From Alphaproteobacteria bacterium (lineage in GTDB: Bacteria > Pseudomonadota > Alphaproteobacteria > Caulobacterales > Aquidulcibacteraceae), in the NCBI GenBank assembly GCA_016124255.1, contig WGOB01000027.1, positions 1-42,418 of the forward strand: DNA of 42,418 nt, in the 5' to 3' direction. A program made the translations under genes and the position numbers. Shown one piece after another: positions 7,801 to 17,368 of the stretch (positions within the stretch are counted from its first letter, which is position 1; each line of letters starts with the position of its first letter). The notes under the pieces are model-generated. The model did no database searches. It saw nothing but the letters and a program-made list of their open reading frames with translations, and was not told the origin of the DNA.

Positions 7801-8157
7801 ATGCGCGCAATTGTATCGATCGTATTGGGAGTTTGGCTTGCCGCGTGCGCGGGCGCGCGTGAGACGGCGCCGGCCGATCCCGCGCCCGCGCACGACCTCG
7901 TCGCGGCCGGACGCGCGATCGCGGAGACGCGCTGCATCGGCTGCCACGCCATCGGCGTGAGCGGCGAGAGCGCGCTCCCCGCCGCGCCCCCGCTGCGCAC
8001 GCTGTCTGAACGCTACCCGGTGAGCGCGCTGGAAGAGGCGTTCGCCGAGGGCGTTTTGGTGGGCCATCCCGCCATGCCGGAATTTCGGATGACGCCGGAC
8101 GAGATCGAAGCGCTCATCGCTTATCTCGAAACGATCCAGGAGCGCCGCGGCGGCTGA
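7801..8157 (+). CDS. small lipoprotein cytochrome c (class I)
   Basis: A 118-residue c-type cytochrome. The N-terminus is a lipoprotein signal (MRAIVSIVLGVWLAAC, lipobox LAAC), so it should be membrane-anchored facing the periplasm. The heme motif is CIGCH near residue 45, and the distal ligand is probably Met in HPAMPEF about 45 residues later, then the closing helix DEIEALIAYLETIQ. It would carry electrons to or from a terminal oxidase or reductase not in this window. The start at 7801 has CGGAGG in front; an in-frame GTG at 7780 would spoil the signal peptide. It is the last gene of the usp operon. Confidence 0.87.
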   Translation: MRAIVSIVLGVWLAACAGARETAPADPAPAHDLVAAGRAIAETRCIGCHAIGVSGESALPAAPPLRTLSERYPVSALEEAFAEGVLVGHPAMPEFRMTPDEIEALIAYLETIQERRGG

Positions 8158-8166
8158 GGCGGCGCT

Positions 8167-9078
8167 TCAGCGCGGTTCGGTTAGCGGCGCGGGCACATTG
8201 ATGATGTCGGCGATTTCTTTGGCGAACGCGGCGAACAGGAGCGAGGCGCCTGGATCGAACGCAGCCGCTGCGGCGCCTTCCGCTTCACGCACCCGCGCGC
8301 CCGCCTCCTCGATCTCCTCCGAGCAGGGGATTTCAATGCGGAACATCTTGAAGCCGGCGTCCTCAGCCTGCGATTCCGCGCGCATCTCGGCCAGCATGGC
8401 GGCGTGATGCTTCGTGTCCTTGACCATGTTGGCCGCCACCCACGGCGTCCGCTGGAGCTCCGACCCGCTATGGTTGGCCCACCACACCGAGCGGCAGAAG
8501 GCTTCAAGGCCCAGATTGGAGATGAAGTCCGGCACCGTCGGCACGATCACGACGTCGGACGCGCGCAGCGCCGCCTCCGTGAGGGCCGAGATTCCCGGCG
8601 CGGTGTCGAAGATGATGAGATCATATTTTTCCTTGAGCGCGCCGAGTTCCGAGACCAGCAGTTCGGCGACGACGTTCTCCACCTCCTTCAGACTCGCGCG
8701 GCGCTCGGAGAGGAAATACGTCATCTCCCGCTCGATCAGACGCAGTTCGGGACTGCATGGAATAACGGCCAGGTCCCCGCGCGCGCTGGCGCGCGCCAGG
8801 ACGTGCGCATAATCGCTGAGCGAGCGTTTCTGGTTCAGCACCACAGCGTCTTCCAGGAACGCATCCATCGTGCGCCCGCTCTCGATCAGCTCGGTGAGCT
8901 TCTGGTCGCCGCAGAACCAGAACGATGCGTTCGCTTGCGCATCGAGGTCGATCACGAGGATGCGCATGGCCTTCGCCGCCGCGTTCTCGCCCGCAAAAGC
9001 ATGGGCGAGGCCGACCGTGATCGTCGTCTTGCCGACCCCGCCCTTCATGTTGGCGATCGAGATGACTTTGCCTGGCAT
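8167..9078 (-). CDS. orphan ParA/MinD-family ATPase
   Basis: A 303-residue P-loop ATPase of the ParA type. The deviant Walker A is KGGVGKTT with signature Lys12 and catalytic Lys17. LVIDLDAQAN (Walker A') and IIFDTAPG (Walker B) follow, and the C-terminal helix region is typical. ParA proteins form ATP-dependent dimers on DNA or membranes to position chromosomes, plasmids or protein complexes. No parB, centromere repeats or replication gene is nearby, so this is not the chromosomal parAB locus. It may position another cargo. The start at 9078 is chosen because the next residues begin the ATPase fold; longer readings upstream are arginine-rich and not conserved in type. Confidence 0.87.
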   Translation of the reverse strand: MPGKVISIANMKGGVGKTTITVGLAHAFAGENAAAKAMRILVIDLDAQANASFWFCGDQKLTELIESGRTMDAFLEDAVVLNQKRSLSDYAHVLARASARGDLAVIPCSPELRLIEREMTYFLSERRASLKEVENVVAELLVSELGALKEKYDLIIFDTAPGISALTEAALRASDVVIVPTVPDFISNLGLEAFCRSVWWANHSGSELQRTPWVAANMVKDTKHHAAMLAEMRAESQAEDAGFKMFRIEIPCSEEIEEAGARVREAEGAAAAAFDPGASLLFAAFAKEIADIINVPAPLTEPR

Positions 9079-9233
9079 CGGCGGCGTCGGTCCGGAGATT
9101 GAAGCGGTCCTTCTTTGGCAGCGCGTCGCGCGCAAGTCTACGGAACTCGCGAGCAATGCGGCGGGCTTACACGCTGCTCTGCCGATTTGCGCCGCCCGCC
9201 ATTGCCTCGATGCAATCCACACAAACGCGTGAG

Positions 9234-9494
9234 CTATTGCGCAGGCGCGCCGGTCTGCGCCGCCGAGGCCGGCGCAGGGGCCCATGGAAACCCGTGCTGC
9301 AAGACGACATACGCGCCGAGCGCCAGCATCGACGCCGCCGTCACGATGACGAACGACGCAACCCAAACGCGCAGCGTCCGCCGGCGCGGTGCAGGCGCGG
9401 GCGCGGCCTCGTCGCGGCGGCGACGGACATTCAGCACGCGCCGCGCACGATCGCTGGTGCGGGCGGCGTCGTCTTCAGTGTGCTTCTCCGGCAT
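9234..9494 (-). CDS. small single-pass membrane protein, function unknown
   Basis: An 86-residue protein with a basic N-terminal half (many Arg, RRRRDE and RRRTLR), one hydrophobic segment (about 44-66, WVASFVIVTAASMLALGAY) and a short Ala/Pro-rich tail. The arginines before the segment suggest an N-in orientation. AAGGG lies just upstream of the ATG at 9494; an upstream GTG or ATG at 9530 is possible. It is on the same strand as the parA gene and 155 bases ahead of it, so it could share its transcript. No homologue is recognised. Confidence 0.5.
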   Translation of the reverse strand: MPEKHTEDDAARTSDRARRVLNVRRRRDEAAPAPAPRRRTLRVWVASFVIVTAASMLALGAYVVLQHGFPWAPAPASAAQTGAPAQ

Positions 9495-9928
9495 CGCCCT
9501 TGTTCCCGCGCATGCGCGCTGATCCGTCACAAACAGCGCCGCGCAGTGAAGATCAACATGGGAAGCCGCGCCATTGATGAAATGGCGTTCGTTTCAACGC
9601 GAAGAGCCGCCGCACCGAAAGGACACAGTGCGAAGAACATGGAACAACGCCGCCTTTCCGAGTGTACACAAACGCGTGTGCATGCCGGCTGTCGCGCCGC
9701 GTACATAGCGACAACCGGAGATCATTGGACTGGATCGTGAACAATCGGCGCCGACATGCGCGGCTCTCGCTGAGTATCCGTTGCGAGCGTTCAGATTTAA
9801 TGTGTCCATTTCGCACATGCGCGTTGTACAATTTGCATCTCGCGTCCATTCGCACTACCAAGAGTGCGCAGTCTCGCGCCGCTGATCCGGTTCGCGGCGC
9901 TTTCTCATACTCAGAAGGAACTTCAGCG
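9495..9928. other. AT-rich intergenic stretch with a 13-base repeat
   Basis: This 434-base stretch is the longest without a convincing gene. Its base composition differs from the window: 9781-9840 is about 43% GC by count, against visibly much higher values elsewhere. It holds GTGTACAC (9662-9669) and ACACAAACGCGTG (9666-9678), the latter also at 9219-9231 upstream of parA. Short open frames here have atypical Cys/His-rich composition and no ribosome site. It may contain the promoter of the small HTH gene, but I cannot assign hexamers. Confidence 0.5.
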
Positions 9929-10108
9929 ATGGCGAAAGCCCCACGCATGCACTACAAGCCCTGGACGTCGACCGAGATTAAGTCGCTGCGCAAACTTGCG
10001 AACCAGCGGCTCGGTCTCGACAAGATCGCCAAAGAGCTGAAGCGGACCACGTGGGCCGTTCGCAATCGCGCGTCGAGCGAAGGGATTTCCCTGCGCACTG
10101 AGCGTTAA
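9929..10108 (+). CDS. 59-residue SANT/GcrA-like helix-turn-helix protein
   Basis: A 59-residue basic protein. After a short leader it contains W-T-x-x-E-I-x-x-L-R-K-L, then KIAKELKRTTWAVRNRA and GISL, the spacing of the N-terminal HTH of GcrA and of Myb/SANT-type domains. It lacks the GcrA C-terminal sigma-interacting part, so it is a stand-alone DNA-binding domain. AGAAGGAA precedes the ATG at 9929. A strong intrinsic terminator follows within 20 bases, so it is a monocistronic unit. Its target is unknown; possible roles are a nucleoid-associated or cell-cycle-linked regulator. Confidence 0.72.
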   Translation: MAKAPRMHYKPWTSTEIKSLRKLANQRLGLDKIAKELKRTTWAVRNRASSEGISLRTER

Positions 10109-10126
10109 GTCGCGCATCTGCACATG

Positions 10127-10158
10127 AAAGCCCCCGGCGTCCTGCGCCGGGGGCTTTT
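10127..10158 (+). terminator. strong intrinsic terminator, probably bidirectional
   Basis: A perfect 13-base stem, AAAGCCCCCGGCG (10127-10139) paired with CGCCGGGGGCTTT (10145-10157), has a 5-base loop and ends in TTTT. The A run on the other side means it can also stop the LysR gene transcript coming from the right on the minus strand. It is the clearest terminator in the window. Confidence 0.93.
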
Positions 10159-10218
10159 GTTGTGGATAAGTGCGTTCGGGCCTCAGCCCCGTATTGTTAG
10201 AGATGTTGTCTTGGGGCG

Positions 10219-11160
10219 CTAGAGATTGGAAGCGGTGAGGCTCGCGTTCGCCTGTCCCGCGATCTCGTAGAGCCGCGCCTGCTCCAACGCCCACTCAATG
10301 AACCGCCGCGCCGCCCGTGATCGCGCGCGCCCGGGCGGATGCACCACGTAGTACGCGAACTCGAGTTTTGTCCGCATCGAGAACGGCGCGATGAGGCGCC
10401 CTGAATCCAGATCCGCCTGCGCCAAGGTCCGCTTGGCCAGCACGACGCCGCGCCCGCTGGCCGCCGCTTCGATCGCCAGGCTCGATTGATTGAAGCGCGG
10501 CCCGCGCGAAGCGTCGATGTCGGACACGCCCGCCGCCTTCAGCCACATCGCCCAGTCGGGGCAGCTTTCGTCGTTCAGGCTGGAATCGTCGTGGATCAGC
10601 GTGAACTTGGCGATGTCCGCCGGCGTCGCGATCTCATCGGCGATCCGGTGCGAGCAAACCGGCGTCACTTCTTCATGCAGCAACAGCTTGGCTTCATGTC
10701 CAGGCCACTTGCCCCCGCCATAGCGGATGGCGAGATCGACGCCTTCCGCTTCGAAATTCGCCAATCCCATCGAGGCGTGAATCTGCACGTCGATGTCGGG
10801 GAAGCCGGCGTTGAAATCACCCAGGCGCGGCGCCAGCCATTTGGCGGCGAAGCTGGGCGCCACCGATACCGTCAGCCGCCCGCCGCGCTCCGGCCCGGTC
10901 AGCCGCCGCGCGCCCTCCTCCAGCCGGTCGAACCCCCCGCGCAGCAGCGGCCGCGCCGCCGCCGCCGCATCGCTCAGCACCAGCCCGCGCGACGTGCGCG
11001 ACATCAGCGCCCGGCCCAGATATTCCTCCAGCGCCTTCACGCTTTGGCTCACCGCGCCGGGCGTCACGCCCAGTTCCTCAGCCGCGCCGGAGATGGAAAG
11101 GTGGCGTGCGACGGCCTCGAAGGCGCGTAAAGCATTGAGCGGCGGGAGGCGTCTGGCCAT
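10219..11160 (-). CDS. LysR-type transcription regulator (GcvA-like)
   Basis: A 313-residue regulator. The N-terminal winged HTH (about 5-65) has LNALRAFEAVARHLSISGAA and TPGAVSQSVKALEEYLG, the usual GcvA/AmpR-type opening. Residues 95-300 form the two-lobed co-inducer-binding domain (LTVSVAPSFAAKWLAPRLG). It is divergent from the ferredoxin-NADP reductase gene, with two TTTA/TAAA inverted repeats between them, so control of that gene and of itself is likely. The co-inducer cannot be predicted. Its 3' end lies at the shared terminator. Confidence 0.9.
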   Translation of the reverse strand: MARRLPPLNALRAFEAVARHLSISGAAEELGVTPGAVSQSVKALEEYLGRALMSRTSRGLVLSDAAAAARPLLRGGFDRLEEGARRLTGPERGGRLTVSVAPSFAAKWLAPRLGDFNAGFPDIDVQIHASMGLANFEAEGVDLAIRYGGGKWPGHEAKLLLHEEVTPVCSHRIADEIATPADIAKFTLIHDDSSLNDESCPDWAMWLKAAGVSDIDASRGPRFNQSSLAIEAAASGRGVVLAKRTLAQADLDSGRLIAPFSMRTKLEFAYYVVHPPGRARSRAARRFIEWALEQARLYEIAGQANASLTASNL

Positions 11161-11169
11161 GATATGGAA

Positions 11170-11236
11170 TTTAGAGCGACTAAACGCTAAGCGGTAGTAG
11201 GCGGCGGCAGACGGGCGAACTTTAAGCGATGCTAAA
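11170..11236. promoter_or_regulatory. two candidate LysR operators
   Basis: TTTAG-AGCGA-CTAAA at 11170-11184 is a perfect 5-base inverted repeat and contains the T-N11-A LysR core. TTTAAGCGATGCTAAA at 11221-11236 is a related TTTA/TAAA repeat. Both share AGCGA and lie in the divergent region between the LysR gene and the reductase, the classic place for a regulator's recognition and activation sites. Confidence 0.5.
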
Positions 11237-11267
11237 CACCTGGGCAGACGTTTTCGCTCGTGGATAA

Positions 11268-12407
<1,140 letters not shown>

Positions 12408-12474
12408 ACCGCGGTTTGCGACGGCAGCCGCCTTCTGCGAGCATGAGGCGGCGCAGCGTCGGCGGGAGTGCAGC

Positions 12475-12846
12475 ATGGACGTCGCGGTGATCTTGAAGCG
12501 GTTCGAGGCGCCCGATGAAGTGCGCGTCTTCGAAAAGGGTCGCTTCGAGCTTGTGACGCTGGGCGGCATGACGATCGGGCGCGCGACGTATCAGCCCGGC
12601 TGGCGATGGTCGACGCATGTGGGCGCCGCAACGGGCGCGACGCACTGCCATGTCGAGCATGTCGGCATGGTGATCTCGGGATGCGCGACCGCGGCCATGG
12701 CGAACGGCGAGGTCATCGAGATGCGCGCCGGCGATCTCTTCTACGTCCCGCCCGAGCCGCATGATTCTTGGGTTGTCGGCGACGAGCCCTATGTATCATT
12801 GCACTTCCTCGGCGCCGACCACTACGCCGAGACGGAGAAAGCATGA
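12475..12846 (+). CDS. single-domain cupin protein
   Basis: A 123-residue cupin. The first motif is around HCHVEHVGMVISG (metal-ligand His-x-His-x3-His arrangement, about 61-73), followed by GEVIEMRAGDLFYVPPEPHD containing the second motif with its His. It may be a metal-dependent enzyme or a ligand-binding protein; small cupins are too varied to say. Its stop overlaps the cysteine synthase start in ATGA, so the two are translationally coupled, and a link to cysteine or sulfur metabolism is plausible. GGGAG precedes the ATG. Confidence 0.8.
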   Translation: MDVAVILKRFEAPDEVRVFEKGRFELVTLGGMTIGRATYQPGWRWSTHVGAATGATHCHVEHVGMVISGCATAAMANGEVIEMRAGDLFYVPPEPHDSWVVGDEPYVSLHFLGADHYAETEKA

Positions 12847-13841
12847 TCCAACGATCCGTCCTCGACTCGATCGGCGATACGCCGCTCATCCGCCTCAAGC
12901 GTGCGAGCGAAATGACCGGCTGCGAGATCTACGGCAAAGCCGAATTCCTCAATCCAGGGCAGAGCGTGAAGGATCGCGCCGCGTTGGCGATCGTGAAGGA
13001 CGCCGAGGCGAAGGGCGCGCTCAAGCCCGGCGGCGTGATCGTTGAGGGCACCGCCGGCAACACCGGCATCGGCCTCGCGCTTATCGGCGCGGCGAAGGGC
13101 TACAAGGTCATCGTCGTGATGCCGCGCACGCAGAGCCAGGAAAAGAAGGACGCCGTCATCGCGCTGGGCGCCGAACTTGTGGAAGTCGACGCCGTGCCGG
13201 CCAAGGACGACAACCATTATCCGAAAGTCGCGCGGCGCATCGCGGAAGAGAAAGCCGGAACCGAACCGAACGGCGCGATCTGGGCCAACCAGTTCGACAA
13301 CATAGCCAACCGCCAGGGTCACATCGACACCACCGGCCCCGAAATCTGGCGCGACACCGACGGCAAAGTCGACGGCTTCATCTGCGCAGTCGGCTCCGGC
13401 GGCACGCTCGGCGGCGTCTCCATGGCGTTGAAGGCGCGCAATGCGAACGTACAGATCGCCATCGCCGACCCCGGCGGCGCGGCGCTCTACAATTGGTACA
13501 AGAACGGCGAACTGAAAGCCGAGGGGACCTCGATCACGGAGGGCATCGGGCAGGGCCGCGTGACCGCGAACCTCGAAGGCGTCGTCGTCGATCACGCCTA
13601 CCGGATCGAGGATAAGGACTGGCTGCCGGTGCTTTATGATCTCGTGCAGCACGAGGGCCTGTGCGTCGGCGGCTCGTCCGCGCTCAATGTGCTCGGCGCG
13701 ATCGAACTCGCCAAGACCCTGGGCCCCGGCAAGACCATCGTCACCATCCTCTGCGATTACGGCAACCGCTACATGAGCCGGCTCTTCAATCCCGACTTCC
13801 TGCGCGGCAAAGGTCTGCCCACCCCGCCCTGGTTGAGCTGA
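12843..13841 (+). CDS. cysK: cysteine synthase A
   Basis: A 332-residue PLP enzyme making cysteine from O-acetylserine and sulfide. K43 in NPGQSVKDRAAL binds PLP; EGTAGNTGIGLA is the substrate loop, GSGGTLGG the phosphate-binding loop, and GGSSALN carries the Ser that contacts the PLP ring. It is slightly longer than E. coli CysK because of an insert around AKDDNHYPKVARRIAEEK, common in alphaproteobacterial forms. The ATG at 12843 overlaps the cupin stop. It would use sulfide from the sulfite reductase encoded 7 kb away, though in a separate transcription unit. Confidence 0.92.
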   Translation: MIQRSVLDSIGDTPLIRLKRASEMTGCEIYGKAEFLNPGQSVKDRAALAIVKDAEAKGALKPGGVIVEGTAGNTGIGLALIGAAKGYKVIVVMPRTQSQEKKDAVIALGAELVEVDAVPAKDDNHYPKVARRIAEEKAGTEPNGAIWANQFDNIANRQGHIDTTGPEIWRDTDGKVDGFICAVGSGGTLGGVSMALKARNANVQIAIADPGGAALYNWYKNGELKAEGTSITEGIGQGRVTANLEGVVVDHAYRIEDKDWLPVLYDLVQHEGLCVGGSSALNVLGAIELAKTLGPGKTIVTILCDYGNRYMSRLFNPDFLRGKGLPTPPWLS

Positions 13842-13902
13842 AGACGCTCCCCCCTCGGACGAAAGGGCGTGGACGGATGTACACTTTGAAGTAGCGTCGT
13901 CC

Positions 13903-13921
13903 CGCAGCGCCGCGCGCTGCG
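13903..13921 (+). other. GC-rich hairpin after cysK
   Basis: CGCAGCGC (13903-13910) and GCGCTGCG (13914-13921) form an 8-base stem with a 3-base loop, 60 bases past the cysK stop. There is no T run behind it, so it may be a weak terminator, an RNA-stability element or nothing. It ends 17 bases before the next start codon. Confidence 0.35.
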
Positions 13922-13938
13922 TTCAAGTGGGGGACGCC

Positions 13939-14433
13939 ATGCCGATCGGCGACAGGACGATGAGCGCCCTGAATTGCAGGTTCTCACCCAAGAACATTGC
14001 AGACACGGCCGTCACCGAGGCGGATCGCTTCGCGCCAGGACAGGGCCTGCAGCTCGACTGGGTGATCGACGACAGCCGGTTCGTGCGCAAGTTCGTGCAC
14101 GACTATTTCGAGCAGCTCCCCCCTGCAATGAAAGAGGCGATCCGCGCGACGCTCTATGCGGCCCTCACCGAGACGCCGCCCACGCCGGTGCTGTTCCAGT
14201 GGGAGGCGCGATACGATTGGGTGCTGCAGGTGCGCCAAACGCCCAATACGAAGTACACGCCCGGCATGATCAATCTCATCATCGGCGGCCGCTACGCGCC
14301 GGATGCGCACCCGATGGCCGATGAAATGGTCAAGACCCGTCAAGCCGGCGCCGGCGCGTCCAAGCGCGCGGTGACCAAGGCGGCCAAGCGTGGATCGAGG
14401 CCCGCCAAGAGAAGGCCGTCGCGGAAGTCCTGA
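13939..14433 (+). CDS. hypothetical protein with Lys/Arg-rich tail
   Basis: A soluble 164-residue protein I do not recognise. The core (about 1-130) has a helix-rich centre (FVRKFVHDYFEQLPPAMKEA) and VLFQWEARYDWVLQVRQTP, then MINLIIGGRYAPDAHPMADE. The last 30 residues are almost all Lys, Arg, Ala, Ser and Pro, like a nucleic-acid-binding tail. That tail is encoded in 94 bases that overlap the 3' end of the adenylate cyclase gene on the other strand. GGGGA precedes the ATG at 13939; a GTG at 13927 is also in frame. The core codon pattern looks like a real gene. Confidence 0.65.
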   Translation: MPIGDRTMSALNCRFSPKNIADTAVTEADRFAPGQGLQLDWVIDDSRFVRKFVHDYFEQLPPAMKEAIRATLYAALTETPPTPVLFQWEARYDWVLQVRQTPNTKYTPGMINLIIGGRYAPDAHPMADEMVKTRQAGAGASKRAVTKAAKRGSRPAKRRPSRKS

Positions 14434-16121
14434 AGGTCGTCCGTGCTGGCGTAGGGCATGAAGAACCCTCCAGCTAGGGCCGCCCCTTGCGCCTCGGGCG
14501 GCAGCGCCGCGCGCGCCTCGTCGATACGCCCCAGTCGCGCGAGGCTCGCGGCCTGCACCAAGGCGCCGCGCGCATAATTGAGGCCGAGCGCCTCCTTGGA
14601 GCGGGCGATGGCGGGCTCGTAGTCGCCGGCGTGATAATGGGCCAGCGCGAGCGCCAGCAGCATCAGCGCCACCTGCGGATCAAACGGACTGCGCTTGAGG
14701 CTGTGCGCGAGATGCGTGATCGCCTCGCGCGGGCGGCCCATGCACAAGAGCGCCTGTCCATAGCGGAATTGCCCGAACGCCAGGTTGGGGTTGAGCTGGA
14801 GCGAGCGCGCCGCCTCATCGAGCGCTTCCTGGTGCCGCCCGAGATAGAGCAGCACGCCGGCGAGGGCGAAATGGGCGATCGCGTCGCGCGGGTCGAGCCC
14901 GATCGCGGCGCGCGCGGCCGCCTCGGCCGCCTGCAGATCCGCGATCGGATCGGACGACCAGCCCTGGGTCACGAAGCCGTAGAGGATGCGCGCCAGCCCC
15001 GTATGCCCGAGCGCCATCTCGCGATCGCGTGCGATGGCCTCTTCGAACAGCGCCTTGGCGGCGTTCATGTCGGCGCGCGTGAGCTTGTTGAGGCGCCACA
15101 TGCCGCGCTGGAAGCAGTCGAACGCGCTCAAGTCGCTTGCCGGCTTTCGCGCAGCGCGGGCGCCTTCGCTGTGGAGCATCGCCGGCTCGATGGCGGCCAC
15201 GACATGTTCGGTGATCTCATCTTGCAAGACAAAGAGATCGCGCAGCGCGCGGTCGAAGCTCTCGGACCAGACATGCGCCCCGGTCGATGCGTCGATCAGC
15301 TGCGCCACAACGCGCACGCGCCCGTCGGCCTTGCGCACGCTGCCTTCGAGCACATAGCGGACGCCGAGCTCGGTCGCGATGCGCGTCACGTCGATCGCAC
15401 GGCACTTGTAGGCAAAACTCGAATTGCGGGCGATGACGAAAAACCAGCGCCAGCGTGAGAGCGCGGTGATGATATCTTCGGTCACGCCGTCGGCGAAATA
15501 TTCCTGGTCCGGGTCGCCGCTCATGTTGTCGAACGGCAGGACGGCGATCGAAGGTTTCTCGGGTAGTCCAGCGTGCGCGCGCCGCGCGTGTCCTTCCTGG
15601 ATCAAGTGGAACGCGTGCACCGGGCGGGCGATGCCCTTGAGGTGTTGCGCACCGGCGTCCTCGAACGCAGCGTCGATGCGGCCTTGCGCGTCCTCCTGGA
15701 CGCGCGCCGAGACGCACACGCCGCCCGGCGCTGCAAGGCCCTGCAGCCGGGCCGCCACGTTCACCACATCGCCGAACACGTCGCCTCCCTCCACCACGAC
15801 GTCGCCGGCGTGCACGCCCATGCGGAACAGCATCCGCTCGGCTTCGGGCGCGCCTGCGGTGCGCGCGGCGATGCGGCGCTGGATTTCGATCGCGCACGTC
15901 AAGGCCGCCACGACGCTGGCGAACTCGATGAGCAGGCCGTCGCCCATGGTCTTGACGATGCGTCCGCCATGGGCGGCGACTTCGGGGCGAACGCTCTCAT
16001 CGAGATGGGCCCGGAAGCGTGCAAGCGCGCCGGCTTCATCCTCGGCGATCAGGCGGCAATAGCCGGCGACATCCGCGGCGATGATCGCTGTGAGACGGCG
16101 CTCCAACCGCTCGCTGGCCAC
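14340..16121 (-). CDS. class III adenylate cyclase with TolB-like and TPR domains
   Basis: A 593-residue protein. Residues 5-165 are the cyclase domain with metal-binding D17 (AADVAGY) and D61 (GDGLLIEF), the adenine pair K57 and D118, and N121/R125 in NVAARL, so catalysis should be intact. Residues 190-300 are TolB-like ([14 protein letters not shown]). The rest consists of TPR-like helical repeats for protein binding. No signal peptide is seen, so it is cytoplasmic and makes cAMP, perhaps for a Crp protein elsewhere. The GTG at 16121 is chosen because [21 protein letters not shown] is a typical family start and GGAG precedes it; an ATG at 16172 would add 17 residues. Confidence 0.87.
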   Translation of the reverse strand: MASERLERRLTAIIAADVAGYCRLIAEDEAGALARFRAHLDESVRPEVAAHGGRIVKTMGDGLLIEFASVVAALTCAIEIQRRIAARTAGAPEAERMLFRMGVHAGDVVVEGGDVFGDVVNVAARLQGLAAPGGVCVSARVQEDAQGRIDAAFEDAGAQHLKGIARPVHAFHLIQEGHARRAHAGLPEKPSIAVLPFDNMSGDPDQEYFADGVTEDIITALSRWRWFFVIARNSSFAYKCRAIDVTRIATELGVRYVLEGSVRKADGRVRVVAQLIDASTGAHVWSESFDRALRDLFVLQDEITEHVVAAIEPAMLHSEGARAARKPASDLSAFDCFQRGMWRLNKLTRADMNAAKALFEEAIARDREMALGHTGLARILYGFVTQGWSSDPIADLQAAEAAARAAIGLDPRDAIAHFALAGVLLYLGRHQEALDEAARSLQLNPNLAFGQFRYGQALLCMGRPREAITHLAHSLKRSPFDPQVALMLLALALAHYHAGDYEPAIARSKEALGLNYARGALVQAASLARLGRIDEARAALPPEAQGAALAGGFFMPYASTDDLQDFRDGLLLAGLDPRLAALVTARLDAPAPA

Positions 16122-16223
16122 GTGGCGTCTCCATGGGCGGACGAGTAGACCGCGCGCCCCAGGCGTGTTCATATCTCAAATTCGTCATGGTGTCGCGGGC
16201 GCCGATGGTATGGCGCCAGGGGC

Positions 16224-17368
16224 TCACCCGCGCAGCAATCGCCCCAGCGCCAGGAGCGGCGCGCGCTGCTCCTCCGGAATGGTCGCGTCCGCCATCGGTC
16301 CGACATTGATCAGCAGGTTGCCGCCGTTCGTGGTCACGTCGCGATAGAGCGCGATGAGCCCGTCGCCAGTGAGGTAATCGTCCTTGCGCTCGTTCGCATT
16401 GTAGCCGAACGCAAGCCCGAGCCCGCGCGTCGATTCCCATTTCTGGTCGCCGAGCCCCGCGCCATCTGCATATTCCACGGTGCGGAAATCGCAGTGCGGC
16501 GGCGCCGGGGGATGCGGCGTCGGCGTGCCTGGCGGCGGGAAGCGCGCCTTGATCCCCTCATTGAACGCCTTGAGCATCGCGGGCTCCCGCAGGCTCTGAA
16601 AGAGCGCGGTCTCGCCCATCCAGCGATCGTTCACCACGCCGTCCGGCACGGCGGCGTAATAGTCCGCGAAGAGATCGGGAACGTCCTGCTTGTTCGGCCA
16701 GGCGATGTCGTTCCAGAGCACCGACGGCGCGCGTAGCGCGCGATCAGCTCGCGCACCTGCGCCGCCGCGTAGACGCGATAATCCTCGCCCGTCGGGACGC
16801 AGGCGAACATCTCGCCGAGGTTCGAGATCGGCGTATGGTGAAACGTCCAGTCCAGGCCGCCGGAATAATAGACGCCGAAGCGCATCCCGCGCGCCCGCAC
16901 CGCCTCCGCCAACTCGCCCACGAAATCCCGCGCCGTGCGCCATCCCGGCCGATGCGCGTTCTCCACCGCGCTTGGCCACAGGCAATACCCGTCATGATGC
17001 TTGGTCACGAACACGACGTAGCCGGCGCCCGCCGCTGCGAAGAGATGGGCCCACACATCCGCATCGAACGCCGCCGCCGCCGCGTCGAAGGGCCCGCGGA
17101 AGTCTTGATAGTGCGCCCCCCCATACCGCGCGGCGTGATGCGCCTGTGTCTCGCTGCCCGCCACGCGCATCGCGTTCTGATACCATTCGGCATACGGCAG
17201 CCGCGCGAACGCATGGTCATAATCGCTGCGGAAGAGGTCGGTGACGCTCTCGCCCCGCGGCGCCCACGCCGGGATCGCCCACATCCCCCAATGGATGAAA
17301 ATACCCAATTGCGGCCGCGCGTACCAATCCGGGCAGGCCCGGCCCGCAAATCGCTCAAACCCGCTCAT
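16224..17368 (-). pseudogene. frameshifted GH29 alpha-L-fucosidase
   Basis: The gene starts at ATG 17368 behind GAGAGG and reads as a GH29 catalytic domain (LGIFIHWGMWAIPAW, TKHHDGYCLWPS, FGVYYSGGLDW) up to ELIARYA near 16733. The match then continues in a different frame as PSVLWNDIAWPNKQ, ending at 16224 with GGNLLINVGPMADATIPEEQ. The break lies in the CG run at 16728-16732, which looks two bases too long (or one too short). The Asp of WND is the GH29 nucleophile, so the unshifted product would stop near 16631 without it. The 3' end also lacks the usual NGEAIYG block. Real decay or a sequencing error in a GC run are both possible. Confidence 0.8.

Noticed and set aside
9553-9948. 131-residue minus-strand frame in the AT-rich spacer
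   Set aside because: The composition is unusual (many Cys, Arg, His), there is no ribosome site, and it overlaps the start of the HTH gene.
8167-10158. ParA locus as a plasmid or integrated element
   Set aside because: There is no replication gene, parB, integrase or direct-repeat border; the ATPase appears chromosomal.
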